53,044 nt of DNA from Phycisphaerae bacterium (GTDB taxonomy: Bacteria; Planctomycetota; Phycisphaerae; Phycisphaerales; SM1A02): assembly GCA_002862305.1 (NCBI GenBank), contig PKCS01000033.1:1-53044 (forward strand). The letters run 5' to 3'. Every line of letters starts with the position of its first letter. The stretch's first letter is position 1. A program made the position numbers and the translations under genes. Shown in pieces: positions 8,372 through 16,578 of this stretch. A model generated the notes under the pieces. That model saw nothing but the letters and a program-made list of their open reading frames with translations, was not told where the DNA came from and did not search any database.

Positions 8372-9574
8372 TCAGTCCCGCAGCGGGACCGAATCCACCA
8401 CCTCGAGCCCGAACCCGTGCAGGGTCGGCCAGGGGCGGGGGTGGTTGGTGATCAGGCGGAGCTTCGAGAGTCCGAGGTCGCGGAGGATCTGGCTCCCGAT
8501 CCCGAACTCGCGCTGGTCCATCGGCATCACCCGGGTGCCGATCCCGTCGGGTCGGGCCAGGTCGGGTGCATTGACGTCGTCCACGGAACGGGACATCTCG
8601 TGGAGCCCGCGGGTGAGCTCGAGGTTCCCGGATTCCGGTCGCATGTAGACGAGGGCCCCGGAGCCGGCGTCGTGGATGATCTGCAGGGCCCGGAGCAGGT
8701 CCTCGCGACTGGAGTGCTCCTCGGAGGAGCCCTGCACCCCGAAGATGTCGCCGAGGAGGTCGCGACGGTGGACGCGCACCAGAGTGGGATCGGCCAGCTC
8801 GATCCGGTCGCCGTTGCGGTCCAGGGCCCCCACCTCCCCGGCGCAGAGCGCGATGTGGGGCAGGGCGTCGATGGTGCTTCGCCAGGTGAAGAGTCGGAAC
8901 CGGCCGACCGGGGTCTCCAGCTCCACGCCCTCCGCGGGGTCGCCCCGACGCACCAGCGTCTCCTGCGCGAGTCGATACTCGATGACCTGCTCGACCGAGC
9001 ACATCTTCAGGTCGTGCTCCTCGCAGAGCTTCTCGAGGTCGGGCATCCGGGCCATCTCCCCGTCGGGCTTCACCACCTCGATGATCGCCGCCGCGGGACG
9101 CAGGCCGGCCAGGCGGCACAGGTCGACGGAACCCTCGGTCTGGCCGGTGCGGACCAGGGCGCCGCCGTCACGGGCGCGAAGGGGATTGATGTGCCCCGGT
9201 CGCACGAAGTCGTCGGGCCTGGCGTCGGGTCGGGCGAGCAGCCGGATGGTGGCGGCACGATCCGCGGAGCTGATCCCGGTACCGACCCCGTGGCGGGGAT
9301 GGCCGTCCACGCTGATCGTGAAGGGGGTCTGGCGAAGGCTGGTGTTGTTGCGCCCCTGCGGCTCGAGGTCGAGGCGCTCGCAGGTCTCGCCGTCGAGGGC
9401 GACGCACAGGTACCCCCCACCCACCCGGGTGAGGAAGTTGACCAGCTCCGGGGTGATGAATTCCGCGGCGACCATGAAGTCGCCCTCGTTCTCTCGGTTC
9501 TCGTCGTCGACGAGGACCACCACTCGGCCGGAGCTGAGCTCACTGATGATTTCGGGGATCGAGGCGAGGCTCAT
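8372..9574 (-). CDS. DHBP synthase with degenerate GTP cyclohydrolase II domain (RibBX-like)
   Basis: The 400-aa protein has the RibBA layout. Residues 1-205 are 3,4-dihydroxy-2-butanone 4-phosphate synthase (DDENRENEGD at 23-32, RPGHINPLRARDGG near 125-138). Residues 210-395 are cyclohydrolase-like. The second half keeps REFGIGSQILRDLGLSKLRL but lacks every zinc cysteine: the canonical C...RCDCG region reads DLLGDIFGVQGSSEEHS. The catalytic GRGIGL segment is also replaced (RPESGNLELTRG). It therefore probably makes only the butanone phosphate for riboflavin, and a separate GTP cyclohydrolase II must exist elsewhere. In the first half, the usual GHTEA motif reads GQTEG. No FMN riboswitch is visible, and the transcript may be leaderless. 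Confidence 0.93.
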   Translation of the reverse strand: MSLASIPEIISELSSGRVVVLVDDENRENEGDFMVAAEFITPELVNFLTRVGGGYLCVALDGETCERLDLEPQGRNNTSLRQTPFTISVDGHPRHGVGTGISSADRAATIRLLARPDARPDDFVRPGHINPLRARDGGALVRTGQTEGSVDLCRLAGLRPAAAIIEVVKPDGEMARMPDLEKLCEEHDLKMCSVEQVIEYRLAQETLVRRGDPAEGVELETPVGRFRLFTWRSTIDALPHIALCAGEVGALDRNGDRIELADPTLVRVHRRDLLGDIFGVQGSSEEHSSREDLLRALQIIHDAGSGALVYMRPESGNLELTRGLHEMSRSVDDVNAPDLARPDGIGTRVMPMDQREFGIGSQILRDLGLSKLRLITNHPRPWPTLHGFGLEVVDSVPLRD

Positions 9575-9580
9575 TCCGTG

Positions 9581-9586
9581 ATCTTA
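9581..9586 (-). promoter_or_regulatory. Candidate -10 box, leaderless ribBX-type gene
   Basis: The minus strand reads TAAGAT, then six bases (CACGGA), then ATG. A transcript starting 6-7 bases after the box would begin at the start codon. No Shine-Dalgarno sequence is present. Confidence 0.45.
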
Positions 9587-9636
9587 GCGGGTCGGGATGC
9601 CGGGTGTTTCCTGCGGTTCCCGGGATTCCCCGAGGG

Positions 9637-9642
9637 TAGAAT
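9637..9642 (+). promoter_or_regulatory. Candidate -10 box, leaderless M42 peptidase gene
   Basis: TAGAAT is followed by CGGGCC and the ATG at 9649, with no Shine-Dalgarno sequence. It faces the divergent TAAGAT box of the ribBX-type gene about 50 bp away, so both promoters share one short intergenic region. Confidence 0.45.
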
Positions 9643-9648
9643 CGGGCC

Positions 9649-10791
9649 ATGAGCACGAAACGCGACGACTCGGAATCCCTCCTGCTGGAACTGACCGCCC
9701 TGCCCACCGCGGCGGGGAAGGAGCACCGGGTCCAGGAGTTCCTCGACCGCTGGCTGGCCCGACGCTCCAGGAGCCTGAAGTGGAGGCGGGACCGGACGGG
9801 GAACCTCCTCATCAGGAGGAAGGCGCCCGGCCGGACCCCCCCGCTCCTGATCACCGCCCACCTCGACCACCCCGCCTTCGTGGTACGGGCCTCGGAGGGC
9901 CGCGATCTCGAGCTGGAGTTCAGGGGCGGCGTGCACGACGCCTACTTCGTGGACTCGAGGATCGAGGTCTTCACGAGCGACGGGGGGAGGCGGCTCGGCC
10001 GGATCACGGAGCTCGATGCCGCGGCGAAGCCGTTCAAGCGGGTCCGGGCGAGACTGACCGGGGGCTCCGGGAAGGTCGGCGCCGGTGACGTCGGCCGGTG
10101 GCTGTTCCCCCCCGCCACGATCTCGAGGGACCGGCTGCGGACGAACGCCTGCGACGATCTGGCGGCGGTCGCGGCGGCACTGGAGGCCTTCGATTCCATT
10201 CGGACCCGGCGGGGCTGCGAGCACGTGGGGCTGCTGTTCACGGTGGCCGAGGAAGTCGGGTTCCTGGGTGCGATCGAGGTGGCGCGCAACGCCACCCGGG
10301 GCCGCGGCGGGCTGGTCCCGAGGTCCTCGCGGCTGGTCTGCCTGGAGAACTCCCGGAGCTTCGCCGAGAGCCCGATCGGCGGCGGTCCCATCGTGCGGGT
10401 CGGGGACCGGATGAGCGTCTTCAGTCCGGACCTCACCAACTCGATCTCCAGGATCTGCCAGGAGGAGTCGGATCGGGACCCGGAATTCAGGTGGCAGCGG
10501 CGACTGATGCCGGGCGGGGCCTGCGAGGCGACCGCCTTCTCGAGCTTCGGGTTCGAATCGACGTGTCTCTGCCTGCCCCTGGGCAACTACCACAACATGC
10601 AACGAGTGGACGAGGTCCTGGCGGGCAAGGCCCCGGCCAGGGTGGGTCGGGAGGAGATCTCGATGTCCGACTACCGGGGGCTGGTGCGGATGCTCGAGCT
10701 GGTGGCGAGGCGACTCGACCACGAGAGCGGTTCGACGAGGAGTCGACTCGAGCGCCTGCACGAGGAACGCCGGTTCGTGATGGAGGGCTGA
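9649..10791 (+). CDS. M42-family zinc aminopeptidase
   Basis: This 380-aa cytoplasmic metallopeptidase belongs to the M42 (FrvX/glutamyl aminopeptidase-like) clan MH, which trims peptides from their N-terminus using two metal ions. Metal and catalytic residues are visible in order: H71 and D73 in ITAHLDHP, the bridging Asp in NACDDLAAV (169-170), the base/ligand pair E201-E202 in TVAEEVGFLGA, and a late His in GNYHNM. An inserted barrel segment lies around residues 80-160, as expected for M42. The usual GGGTDA motif is changed to GGACEAT, so substrate preference may differ. It has no signal peptide. It is followed 21 bp later by argS, which has its own -10-like box. Confidence 0.9.
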   Translation: MSTKRDDSESLLLELTALPTAAGKEHRVQEFLDRWLARRSRSLKWRRDRTGNLLIRRKAPGRTPPLLITAHLDHPAFVVRASEGRDLELEFRGGVHDAYFVDSRIEVFTSDGGRRLGRITELDAAAKPFKRVRARLTGGSGKVGAGDVGRWLFPPATISRDRLRTNACDDLAAVAAALEAFDSIRTRRGCEHVGLLFTVAEEVGFLGAIEVARNATRGRGGLVPRSSRLVCLENSRSFAESPIGGGPIVRVGDRMSVFSPDLTNSISRICQEESDRDPEFRWQRRLMPGGACEATAFSSFGFESTCLCLPLGNYHNMQRVDEVLAGKAPARVGREEISMSDYRGLVRMLELVARRLDHESGSTRSRLERLHEERRFVMEG

Positions 10792-10800
10792 GCCAGTCCG

Positions 10801-10806
10801 TATACT
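10801..10806 (+). promoter_or_regulatory. Candidate -10 box, leaderless argS
   Basis: TATACT is followed by CGGGGG and the ATG of argS at 10813. The spacing equals that of the other leaderless candidates. GGGGG could alternatively act as a very close ribosome site. Confidence 0.45.
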
Positions 10807-10812
10807 CGGGGG

Positions 10813-12666
10813 ATGTCCGAGACCACCACAACCGACCTCGAACCGGCCGGAAAGCTCGACCGGCTCTTTCGCCGGGCCATCGAGGTGGCGCTCGACGAGC
10901 AGGGTGACTTCGACCCGGTCATACGCCCGGCGCAGAACCCTGAGTTCGGCGACTACCAGTGCAACGCGGCGATGTCGCTCGCCAAGTCCCGGGGGCTGAA
11001 GCCACGGGAGCTCGCGGAACGGATCATCGAGGCGGTCGAGCCCGGGGACTTCATCCAGACGATGGAGGTGGCCGGTCCCGGATTCATCAACATCACGATC
11101 GACCCGGCCGCACTGGGCGAGATGCTGCAGGAGATGTCCGGACCCGACCTGGGGGTCGGAACCCCCGGGGCGGGACACGTGATCTGCGTCGACCTCTGCG
11201 GGGTGAACGTGGCCAAGCAGATGCACGTGGGCCACCTGAGATCCACGATCATCGGGGATGCGATCGCGCGACTGCACGAGCGAACCGGCTGGACCGTGCA
11301 CCGGGAGAACCACCTCGGGGACTGGGGACTCCCGATCGCGATGACCATGAGCTCCCTGCGGGATTCCGACACCAACACCGCGGCCCTGACCCTGGACGAC
11401 CTCAACCGGGCCTACCGCGACGCGCAACTTTCGGGGAGGTCGGATCGGCGCGGGCTCGAGGGGGCGATCGCGAACGGATGCGGGCCCCACCGGGTCATCG
11501 AGCTCCAGGAACAGAATGCCGGCGCGGACGAGGTGATCGGGCGCGCCAAGCAGGTCCTGCTGGCCCTGCAGTCCGGGGATCCGGTCATGGTCGCCGAGTG
11601 GAACGACCTGATCCAGTGCACCATGAACGAGGTCTTCGACACCCTTTCGATGCTCAACGTACGCATCGGACCCGAGCACAATCGAGGGGAATCCTTCTAC
11701 AGCCGACGCCTCCCGGAGGTGGTCGAGGCCTTCGTGGACGCGGGGATCGGCATCGAGGACGACGGGGCGATCGTGGTTCGGATCGAGGGGCAGGAACGTC
11801 CCCTGCTGATCAGGAAGTCCGATGGGGGGTTCCTCTACGCCACCACGGACCTGGCCGCGATCCGGCACCGGGTGGTCGACCTCGGATCCGAACGGGTCGT
11901 CTACGTGGTCGATGCACGACAGCGCGACCACTTCAGGGACGTGTTCGCCGGGGCGAGGCTCATCGGCTGGGACCGGACCGGTGAGGGGATCCGGTCCGAC
12001 CTGCACCACCTCCCCTTCGGTTCGGTGCTGGGAGCGGACAAGAAACCGCTGAAGACCAGGTCCGGTGACAACTTCACGCTCCGGGCATTGCTGGAGGAGG
12101 CGATCTCGCGAGGAGTGGCCGAGGTCGCCGCGCGGGCCGCCGACGAGCAGGCTCCCACCCACGGGATGGACGAAGCAGGGCTGCATGCGATCGGCAGGGC
12201 CGTGGGGATCGCCGCGGTGAAGTACGCGGACCTCTCCAGCGGGGTGATGAAGGACTACGTGTTCGATCTCGACCGGATGATCGCCTTCGAGGGCAATACC
12301 GGTCCGTACATGCAGTACGCGCATGCACGGATCTGCTCGATCCTCCATCGCGCCACCGAGGAGGGGGTGGAATGGGACCACGCCGCCCCGGAGATCGGCA
12401 CCATCGAGGAGAAGCAGCTTGCGATCATGCTGCTCCGCTACCCGGGGACGGTACGCGAGACCACCGACCAGCTCGAACCGCACCGGCTCTGCACCTACCT
12501 CTACGAACTCGCCAACGCGTACAGTTCCTTCTACCAGGGGTGCCCGGTGCTCAAGGCGGATCGACCGGAGATCGTCCGGTCCCGGCTCCGGCTGTGCGAG
12601 CTCGTGAAGCGGACGCTCGAGGACGGCCTCGAGCTTCTCGGGATAGAGGCCCCCGACAGGATGTGA
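10813..12666 (+). CDS. argS: Arginyl-tRNA synthetase
   Basis: ArgS charges tRNA-Arg with arginine in the cytoplasm. The 617-aa class I synthetase has the N-terminal Add-1 tRNA-binding domain (residues 1-115), then the Rossmann domain with the HIGH-type motif HVGH at 138-141 in VAKQMHVGHLRST. NHLGDWGLP follows, and the KMSK-equivalent loop is KKPLKTRSG. The C-terminal DALR anticodon-binding domain has NTGPYMQYAHARICSI and the final VKRTLEDGLELLGIEAPDRM. It is about 40 aa longer than the E. coli enzyme. The upp gene starts 7 bp after its stop, so argS-upp is a likely bicistronic unit. Confidence 0.97.
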   Translation: MSETTTTDLEPAGKLDRLFRRAIEVALDEQGDFDPVIRPAQNPEFGDYQCNAAMSLAKSRGLKPRELAERIIEAVEPGDFIQTMEVAGPGFINITIDPAALGEMLQEMSGPDLGVGTPGAGHVICVDLCGVNVAKQMHVGHLRSTIIGDAIARLHERTGWTVHRENHLGDWGLPIAMTMSSLRDSDTNTAALTLDDLNRAYRDAQLSGRSDRRGLEGAIANGCGPHRVIELQEQNAGADEVIGRAKQVLLALQSGDPVMVAEWNDLIQCTMNEVFDTLSMLNVRIGPEHNRGESFYSRRLPEVVEAFVDAGIGIEDDGAIVVRIEGQERPLLIRKSDGGFLYATTDLAAIRHRVVDLGSERVVYVVDARQRDHFRDVFAGARLIGWDRTGEGIRSDLHHLPFGSVLGADKKPLKTRSGDNFTLRALLEEAISRGVAEVAARAADEQAPTHGMDEAGLHAIGRAVGIAAVKYADLSSGVMKDYVFDLDRMIAFEGNTGPYMQYAHARICSILHRATEEGVEWDHAAPEIGTIEEKQLAIMLLRYPGTVRETTDQLEPHRLCTYLYELANAYSSFYQGCPVLKADRPEIVRSRLRLCELVKRTLEDGLELLGIEAPDRM

Positions 12667-12673
12667 GGTTCCC

Positions 12674-13321
12674 ATGCCAGTGGACCACGAGCAATTCAGC
12701 AACCTCCGGGTCTTCGAGCACCCGCTGGTGCACGACAAGCTCAGCCGGGCGCGGAACGCGGCCACGCAGCCCGCGCAGTTCCGACGCCTCCTGAACGAGA
12801 TCGCGGGCCTGATGACCTACGAGGTCTGCCGGGAGCTGAAGACCGCGCGGACCACGGTCCGGACCCCGATGGGCGAGACCAGCGGACTCATCCTCGACGA
12901 ACCGGTCACCCTGGTCCCGATCCTGAGGGCGGGAATCGGCATGACCGACGGGATCCTCGCCCTGCTGCCCGAGGCGCGGGTCGGGCACATCGGCCTGTAT
13001 CGGGACGAGAACACCCTCGAACCCGTGGAGTACTACGCGAAGATGCCCCCCGACGTGACGGAAGGCGTCGTGCTCCTGGTCGATCCCATGCTGGCCACTG
13101 GGGGGAGCGCGAGCGCGGCGGTCACGCTGTTGAAGAGGCGGGGCTGCCGGCGGATCCGGCTGATCTGCCTGGTCTCGGCACCGGAGGGGGTGGCGCGACT
13201 CGAGAGGGACCACCCGGACGTGGTGGTCTACAGCGCATGCCTCGATGAATCGCTCAACGAGGACGGGTACATCGTGCCCGGACTGGGGGACGCCGGGGAC
13301 CGCCTCTTCGGGACCCAGTGA
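12674..13321 (+). CDS. upp: Uracil phosphoribosyltransferase
   Basis: This enzyme salvages uracil by joining it to PRPP to give UMP. The 215-aa protein has the family N-terminus NLRVFEHPLVHDKLSRAR, the TLVPILRAGIGM segment, the PRPP-binding loop LLVDPMLATGGSASAA and the uracil-binding end DGYIVPGLGDAGDRLFGT, all at the usual spacing (normal length 208-220 aa). GAGGTTCCC lies before the ATG. It follows argS by 7 bp and converges on the PduO-type gene. Confidence 0.96.
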   Translation: MPVDHEQFSNLRVFEHPLVHDKLSRARNAATQPAQFRRLLNEIAGLMTYEVCRELKTARTTVRTPMGETSGLILDEPVTLVPILRAGIGMTDGILALLPEARVGHIGLYRDENTLEPVEYYAKMPPDVTEGVVLLVDPMLATGGSASAAVTLLKRRGCRRIRLICLVSAPEGVARLERDHPDVVVYSACLDESLNEDGYIVPGLGDAGDRLFGTQ

Positions 13322-13330
13322 AGACCGGGT

Positions 13331-13885
13331 TCAGCCGGAACCGGAGATCCACGGGACATCGGGCAGGCCGTTGAGCTTGTTGGCGAGCCGGGAGGACGCG
13401 AAGAGCAGGTCGCTGAGTCGATTGAGGAAGATGATCGCCTCGGGGGTGATCTGGTCCCGGTGACCGAGCCGGACCGTCTCACGCTCCGCGCGGCGGCAGA
13501 TGCACCGGCAGAGGTGAAGCCTCGCGGCGAGCTCGCTTCCCCCGGGCATCACGAAGGTCGTGATGTCGTCGTTGAGGGCGTCGACCTCGTCGATCGCCTG
13601 CTCGAGCACCTTGACGTGCTCGGCGTTCATCCTCGCGACGACGTCGCTCTTGCGGGAATCGATCGGAGTGGCGAGGTCCGCACCGAGGTCGAAGAGCCGG
13701 GACTGGACCGGGGCGAGGTTCCGCTGCAGGACCTCGTGGTCGCACGCCACCAGCGCCAGGCCGAGGGATGCATTGAGTTCGTCGACGGCTCCGTAGGCGT
13801 CGATCCTGACGTCGTCCTTGGAGACACGGTCCCCTCCGAAGAGTCCCGTCGTTCCGTCGTCACCGGTTGAGGTGTAGAGCTTCAT
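13331..13885 (-). CDS. PduO-type corrinoid adenosyltransferase
   Basis: The 184-aa protein transfers the adenosyl group of ATP to cob(I)alamin to make adenosylcobalamin. The ATP-binding N-terminus TSTGDDGTTGLFGGDRVSKD (residues 5-24) is diagnostic. YGAVDELNASLG and the late C-R-R-A-E-R and FLNRLSDLLFASSR motifs, with the ATP-contacting arginines, follow. The length is normal for the single-domain PduO/MMAB type. It lies 16 bp downstream of the glycosylasparaginase gene on the same strand, so both are probably co-transcribed. No cobalamin riboswitch is visible. Confidence 0.95.
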   Translation of the reverse strand: MKLYTSTGDDGTTGLFGGDRVSKDDVRIDAYGAVDELNASLGLALVACDHEVLQRNLAPVQSRLFDLGADLATPIDSRKSDVVARMNAEHVKVLEQAIDEVDALNDDITTFVMPGGSELAARLHLCRCICRRAERETVRLGHRDQITPEAIIFLNRLSDLLFASSRLANKLNGLPDVPWISGSG

Positions 13886-13901
13886 GGGGTGTTGTCACCA
13901 G

Positions 13902-14882
13902 CTAGGTTCCAGGATGCAGGACGAACTCCGGCTCCATGACGCGGGCGCCTCGATCGTCGCCGACCACCCAGCGAAAGCCCTCACGCAGGGAGACAGCGGA
14001 GTGGGCGCCGTCCGGAGCACAGACGATGATGCCGACTTGGTGGTGTTTTTCAAGCTCGAAGGCGTGATCGATCCTCTCGAGCACCTCGCGGGCGGCGTGA
14101 TCGGGGGTGAGCCCGCCGCGAAGTCGCTCGATCGCGGCGTGGGCCGCACAGCTGCCCATGATCAGTTCCCCCTCGCCGGTGCAGACCGCCATCCCCCACT
14201 CGGGATCCACGTAGAGCCCCTGGCCGATCATCGGGGAGTCCCCCACCCGACCCGGGGGCTTGAAGGGCATCCCGCTGGTTGAGCAGGCCCCGGCCAGTCG
14301 GCCGTCGCTGGTTCGAGCCAGGACGCCGATGGTGTCGTGGTACCTCCAGCGGTCCTCGGAATCAGGCCCGGAGGCCTCACCAGCGCCCGGGGCGAAGAGG
14401 GCCCCGGGAGCGTCCCGACCACGGTCATGGGGTCGGAGGCCCGGTTCGGGACGGTGGGCGCGCTTTCGGCCGGAGCGACTCCACTCGAACCAGGCCTCGC
14501 GAGCGGAGGGGGCGAGCAGCACCCTTTCCTCGAGGCCGTGGGTGGCGGCGAGGCGATCCGCCGCGGCTCCCGCGATCATCATGCTGGGCGTTCGATCCAT
14601 GACCAACCGGGCCAATCGGGTGACCTCCAGGTGGTCCTGGACGCAGCAGACCGCGCCGTTCTCCCGGGGGGAACGCATGACCATTGCATCGAGCGTGACC
14701 ACACCCGAGGCATCCGGCAGCCCCCCGTAGCCCACCGAATCCACGTCTTCCGTGCGCTCCGCTTCCGAACAGATCGCTTCGCAGGCGTCCAGAGGATCTT
14801 CCAAGCCGGTCCTGAGCTCGAGCACGCGCTGGACCGCGGGAAGCGAGAACGACCAGGTGGCGAGGAGGAGGGGCGTGCCCAT
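13902..14882 (-). CDS. Glycosylasparaginase / isoaspartyl peptidase family Ntn hydrolase
   Basis: This 326-aa N-terminal nucleophile hydrolase belongs to the asparaginase-2 family and is closest in pattern to N4-(beta-N-acetylglucosaminyl)-L-asparaginase, which cuts the GlcNAc-Asn bond. Visible motifs are ATWSFSLPAVQRVLEL, SVGYGGLPDASGVVTLDA, and the autoprocessing site YHDTIGVLA with nucleophile Thr184. GRVGDSPMIGQGLYVD and TGEGE follow in the beta chain. Unlike many secreted homologues it has no signal peptide, so it probably acts in the cytoplasm. AAGGAG lies 8 nt before the ATG. It shares an operon with the PduO-type gene; the functional link is unclear. Confidence 0.92.
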   Translation of the reverse strand: MGTPLLLATWSFSLPAVQRVLELRTGLEDPLDACEAICSEAERTEDVDSVGYGGLPDASGVVTLDAMVMRSPRENGAVCCVQDHLEVTRLARLVMDRTPSMMIAGAAADRLAATHGLEERVLLAPSAREAWFEWSRSGRKRAHRPEPGLRPHDRGRDAPGALFAPGAGEASGPDSEDRWRYHDTIGVLARTSDGRLAGACSTSGMPFKPPGRVGDSPMIGQGLYVDPEWGMAVCTGEGELIMGSCAAHAAIERLRGGLTPDHAAREVLERIDHAFELEKHHQVGIIVCAPDGAHSAVSLREGFRWVVGDDRGARVMEPEFVLHPGT

Positions 14883-15177
14883 CGCGGGAACTCCTTTCAG
14901 GCGTCAGGAGGGTGAGTCTAGCCGACCCAAACCGTTCAAAAGAGCCTTGGAGGATCAAGAGGGGGTGATTATCAGACAAATCCCGCCGATGGCGATTGGA
15001 GACCCGCCGGAAGCCCCGGATGCGGCGATTTTATGGAGTCGGCTTCTTGCTGGGGGTGATTTGCCAGATACCATGAATGGGCTTCCCCGGAAGCCGGAAG
15101 ATGCATGGCACGGCATGCCAACATTTCTCAAGCCCGTGCCGGATAGAATCTTTCCTGACAACCAAGGAGTCATCCCG
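14883..15177. other. Intergenic region without a recognised gene
   Basis: About 300 bp of lower coding quality lie between the divergent glycosylasparaginase and prepilin-like genes. The minus strand has a -10-like TAGACT at 14915-14920 for the glycosylasparaginase. The plus strand has a -10-like TAGAAT at 15144-15149 upstream of the small frame at 15178. A minus-strand open frame covering 14955-15248 has no ribosome site or protein-like composition. Nothing else was recognised. Confidence 0.5.
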
Positions 15178-15300
15178 ATGTCTGGTGACTCCGATCGGGC
15201 CTCAGCAAGCAGTACGAGGTCCTGCCACGGTTCGCTCCGACGGTTCACCGGCCTCCAAATCGGAAGTACGGCAGAACCGTCCTCCCCGGACTGCGGATGA
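15178..15300 (+). CDS. Possible 40-aa leader ORF upstream of the prepilin-like gene
   Basis: A good AAGGAG site sits 8 nt before an ATG that opens a 40-codon frame beginning MSGDSDRASASS and rich in Ser and Arg. It ends 55 bp before the prepilin-like gene, and a -10-like TAGAAT lies about 30 nt upstream of the ATG. It could be a small secreted or regulatory peptide, a leader peptide, or chance. The composition does not resemble a folded domain and no homologue was recognised, so support is mainly the ribosome site. Confidence 0.3.
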   Translation: MSGDSDRASASSTRSCHGSLRRFTGLQIGSTAEPSSPDCG

Positions 15301-15355
15301 ACAGGGACCGCACACCGCGGCCGTGACCCACGACCTCTGAAAGGACACTCTGAAC

Positions 15356-16468
15356 ATGAACATCAAGCCACGAAAAGGCTTCACCATCATCGAGCTTCTG
15401 GTGGTGGTCTCGATCATCGCACTGCTGATCGGCATTCTCCTGCCGGCGCTCGGCCGAGCGCGCGACAGTGCGCTGCAGTCGACGAGCCTCTCCAACCTCC
15501 GCCAGATCTCCGCGGGACTCGCCGCGTACGCGGGCAACTGGAGCGACCGGCAGCCGACCCTCATTCCCGACGACTTCTGTCAGGCTGCGGGCGGCAACAA
15601 CCCCACCAGGGCCGCGAACTACATCGCGAACATCCACTGCCTGCCGCAGCCGATCCTCGGCTGGTACAACGACAACGGCGTCCGAACCCTCTGGGGCTAC
15701 TACATCAACAACGGAAACCCCGACTGCGGAACCGTCGGACAGGTCGGAAACGTCGTGGTGGCCACGCCCTACGACGCGGACACCCTGATCGGCTACTTCC
15801 GGATCATGAACCACAAGATCTTCGCCCAGTACATGAACGACCGGTACTACGACGAGGTCTTCTACGCCCCGAAGGACCGCAGGAAGCGCGAGAAGGTCGA
15901 GGAGTTCTTCGACCTTCCCGACGAGTTCAACTCGGATTCCTCGGGCGGTGCCATCGAGTGGCCTTCCTACTGCCTCGCGGCCTCCGCGATGATCGCCCCC
16001 GACGTGGCCGCAGGCGAGCGGTGCCAGGCCGGCACGTTCGTCGAGAACCCGACCCAGATGTGCGACCCCTGCGACTTCAAGGGTGGCTACAAGTCCCCGC
16101 CGGTCGGCATGGCGTCGTACCCGGACCTCAAGCTTCGCTGCTGGGAGCACGAGTGGCTTCAGAACAACCCCAATGAGCTGAACCCGCTCTTCAACCAGGA
16201 GACCCCCTACTACTACAACCACAGTCCGCAGTCCGCGCCCTGTGCGTTGATGTACGACGGGTCGGTCAGGATCTTCAGTGCCAACGAGGCGGTCCAGTCC
16301 AACCAGCGAGTCGAGCGACAAGGGTCCGGCTCCCTCTGGATCAACGACTGGAACGGCCAGGACTACTTCGAGGGCGCCAGCCACGGCTTCCCCGAGGAGT
16401 GGACCTCCTTCGGTGTCCACACGCGTGACGGCATCAAGGGCAAGGACACCACTGGTGCCGAAGGCTGA
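15356..16468 (+). CDS. Prepilin-type N-terminal methylation protein (type II secretion / pilin-like)
   Basis: The 370-aa product starts with a short basic leader and a type IV prepilin processing site, KGFTIIELLVVVSIIALLIG. The peptidase would cut after the Gly and methylate the Phe, with the Glu at +5. A long N-terminal helix (GILLPALGRARDSALQ) is followed by a globular domain with many Tyr, Asn and paired Cys. Near the end is a conserved His...DG segment (NHSPQSAPCALMYDGSVRIF) like the H-x9-DG tails of planctomycete pseudopilin families. It should be inserted in the inner membrane and assembled or displayed outside. AAAGGA precedes the ATG. A strong hairpin terminator follows. Confidence 0.9.
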   Translation: MNIKPRKGFTIIELLVVVSIIALLIGILLPALGRARDSALQSTSLSNLRQISAGLAAYAGNWSDRQPTLIPDDFCQAAGGNNPTRAANYIANIHCLPQPILGWYNDNGVRTLWGYYINNGNPDCGTVGQVGNVVVATPYDADTLIGYFRIMNHKIFAQYMNDRYYDEVFYAPKDRRKREKVEEFFDLPDEFNSDSSGGAIEWPSYCLAASAMIAPDVAAGERCQAGTFVENPTQMCDPCDFKGGYKSPPVGMASYPDLKLRCWEHEWLQNNPNELNPLFNQETPYYYNHSPQSAPCALMYDGSVRIFSANEAVQSNQRVERQGSGSLWINDWNGQDYFEGASHGFPEEWTSFGVHTRDGIKGKDTTGAEG

Positions 16469-16526
16469 TTCCACCCGGCGTGCACCCGTCGTCTGCTGAC
16501 GGCGGTGCTCCCGGAACAGAGTGTCG

Positions 16527-16558
16527 AAAGCCGCCGTGCCTCAGGGCACGGCGGCTTT
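16527..16558. terminator. Perfect hairpin terminator between convergent genes
   Basis: AAAGCCGCCGTGCC (16527-16540) pairs fully with GGCACGGCGGCTTT (16545-16558) over a TCAG tetraloop, a 14-bp stem with A/T ends. It lies between the prepilin-like gene and the convergent DUF1294 gene and can work on both strands. Confidence 0.88.
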
Positions 16559-16578
16559 GTCATGTGCGCGGGCTTCGG

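Noticed and set aside
9571-12765. 1064-codon minus-strand open frame opposite the M42 peptidase and argS genes
   Set aside because: It lies entirely opposite strongly supported genes and its product is repetitive His/Pro/Arg-rich sequence, as expected from reading coding DNA backwards.
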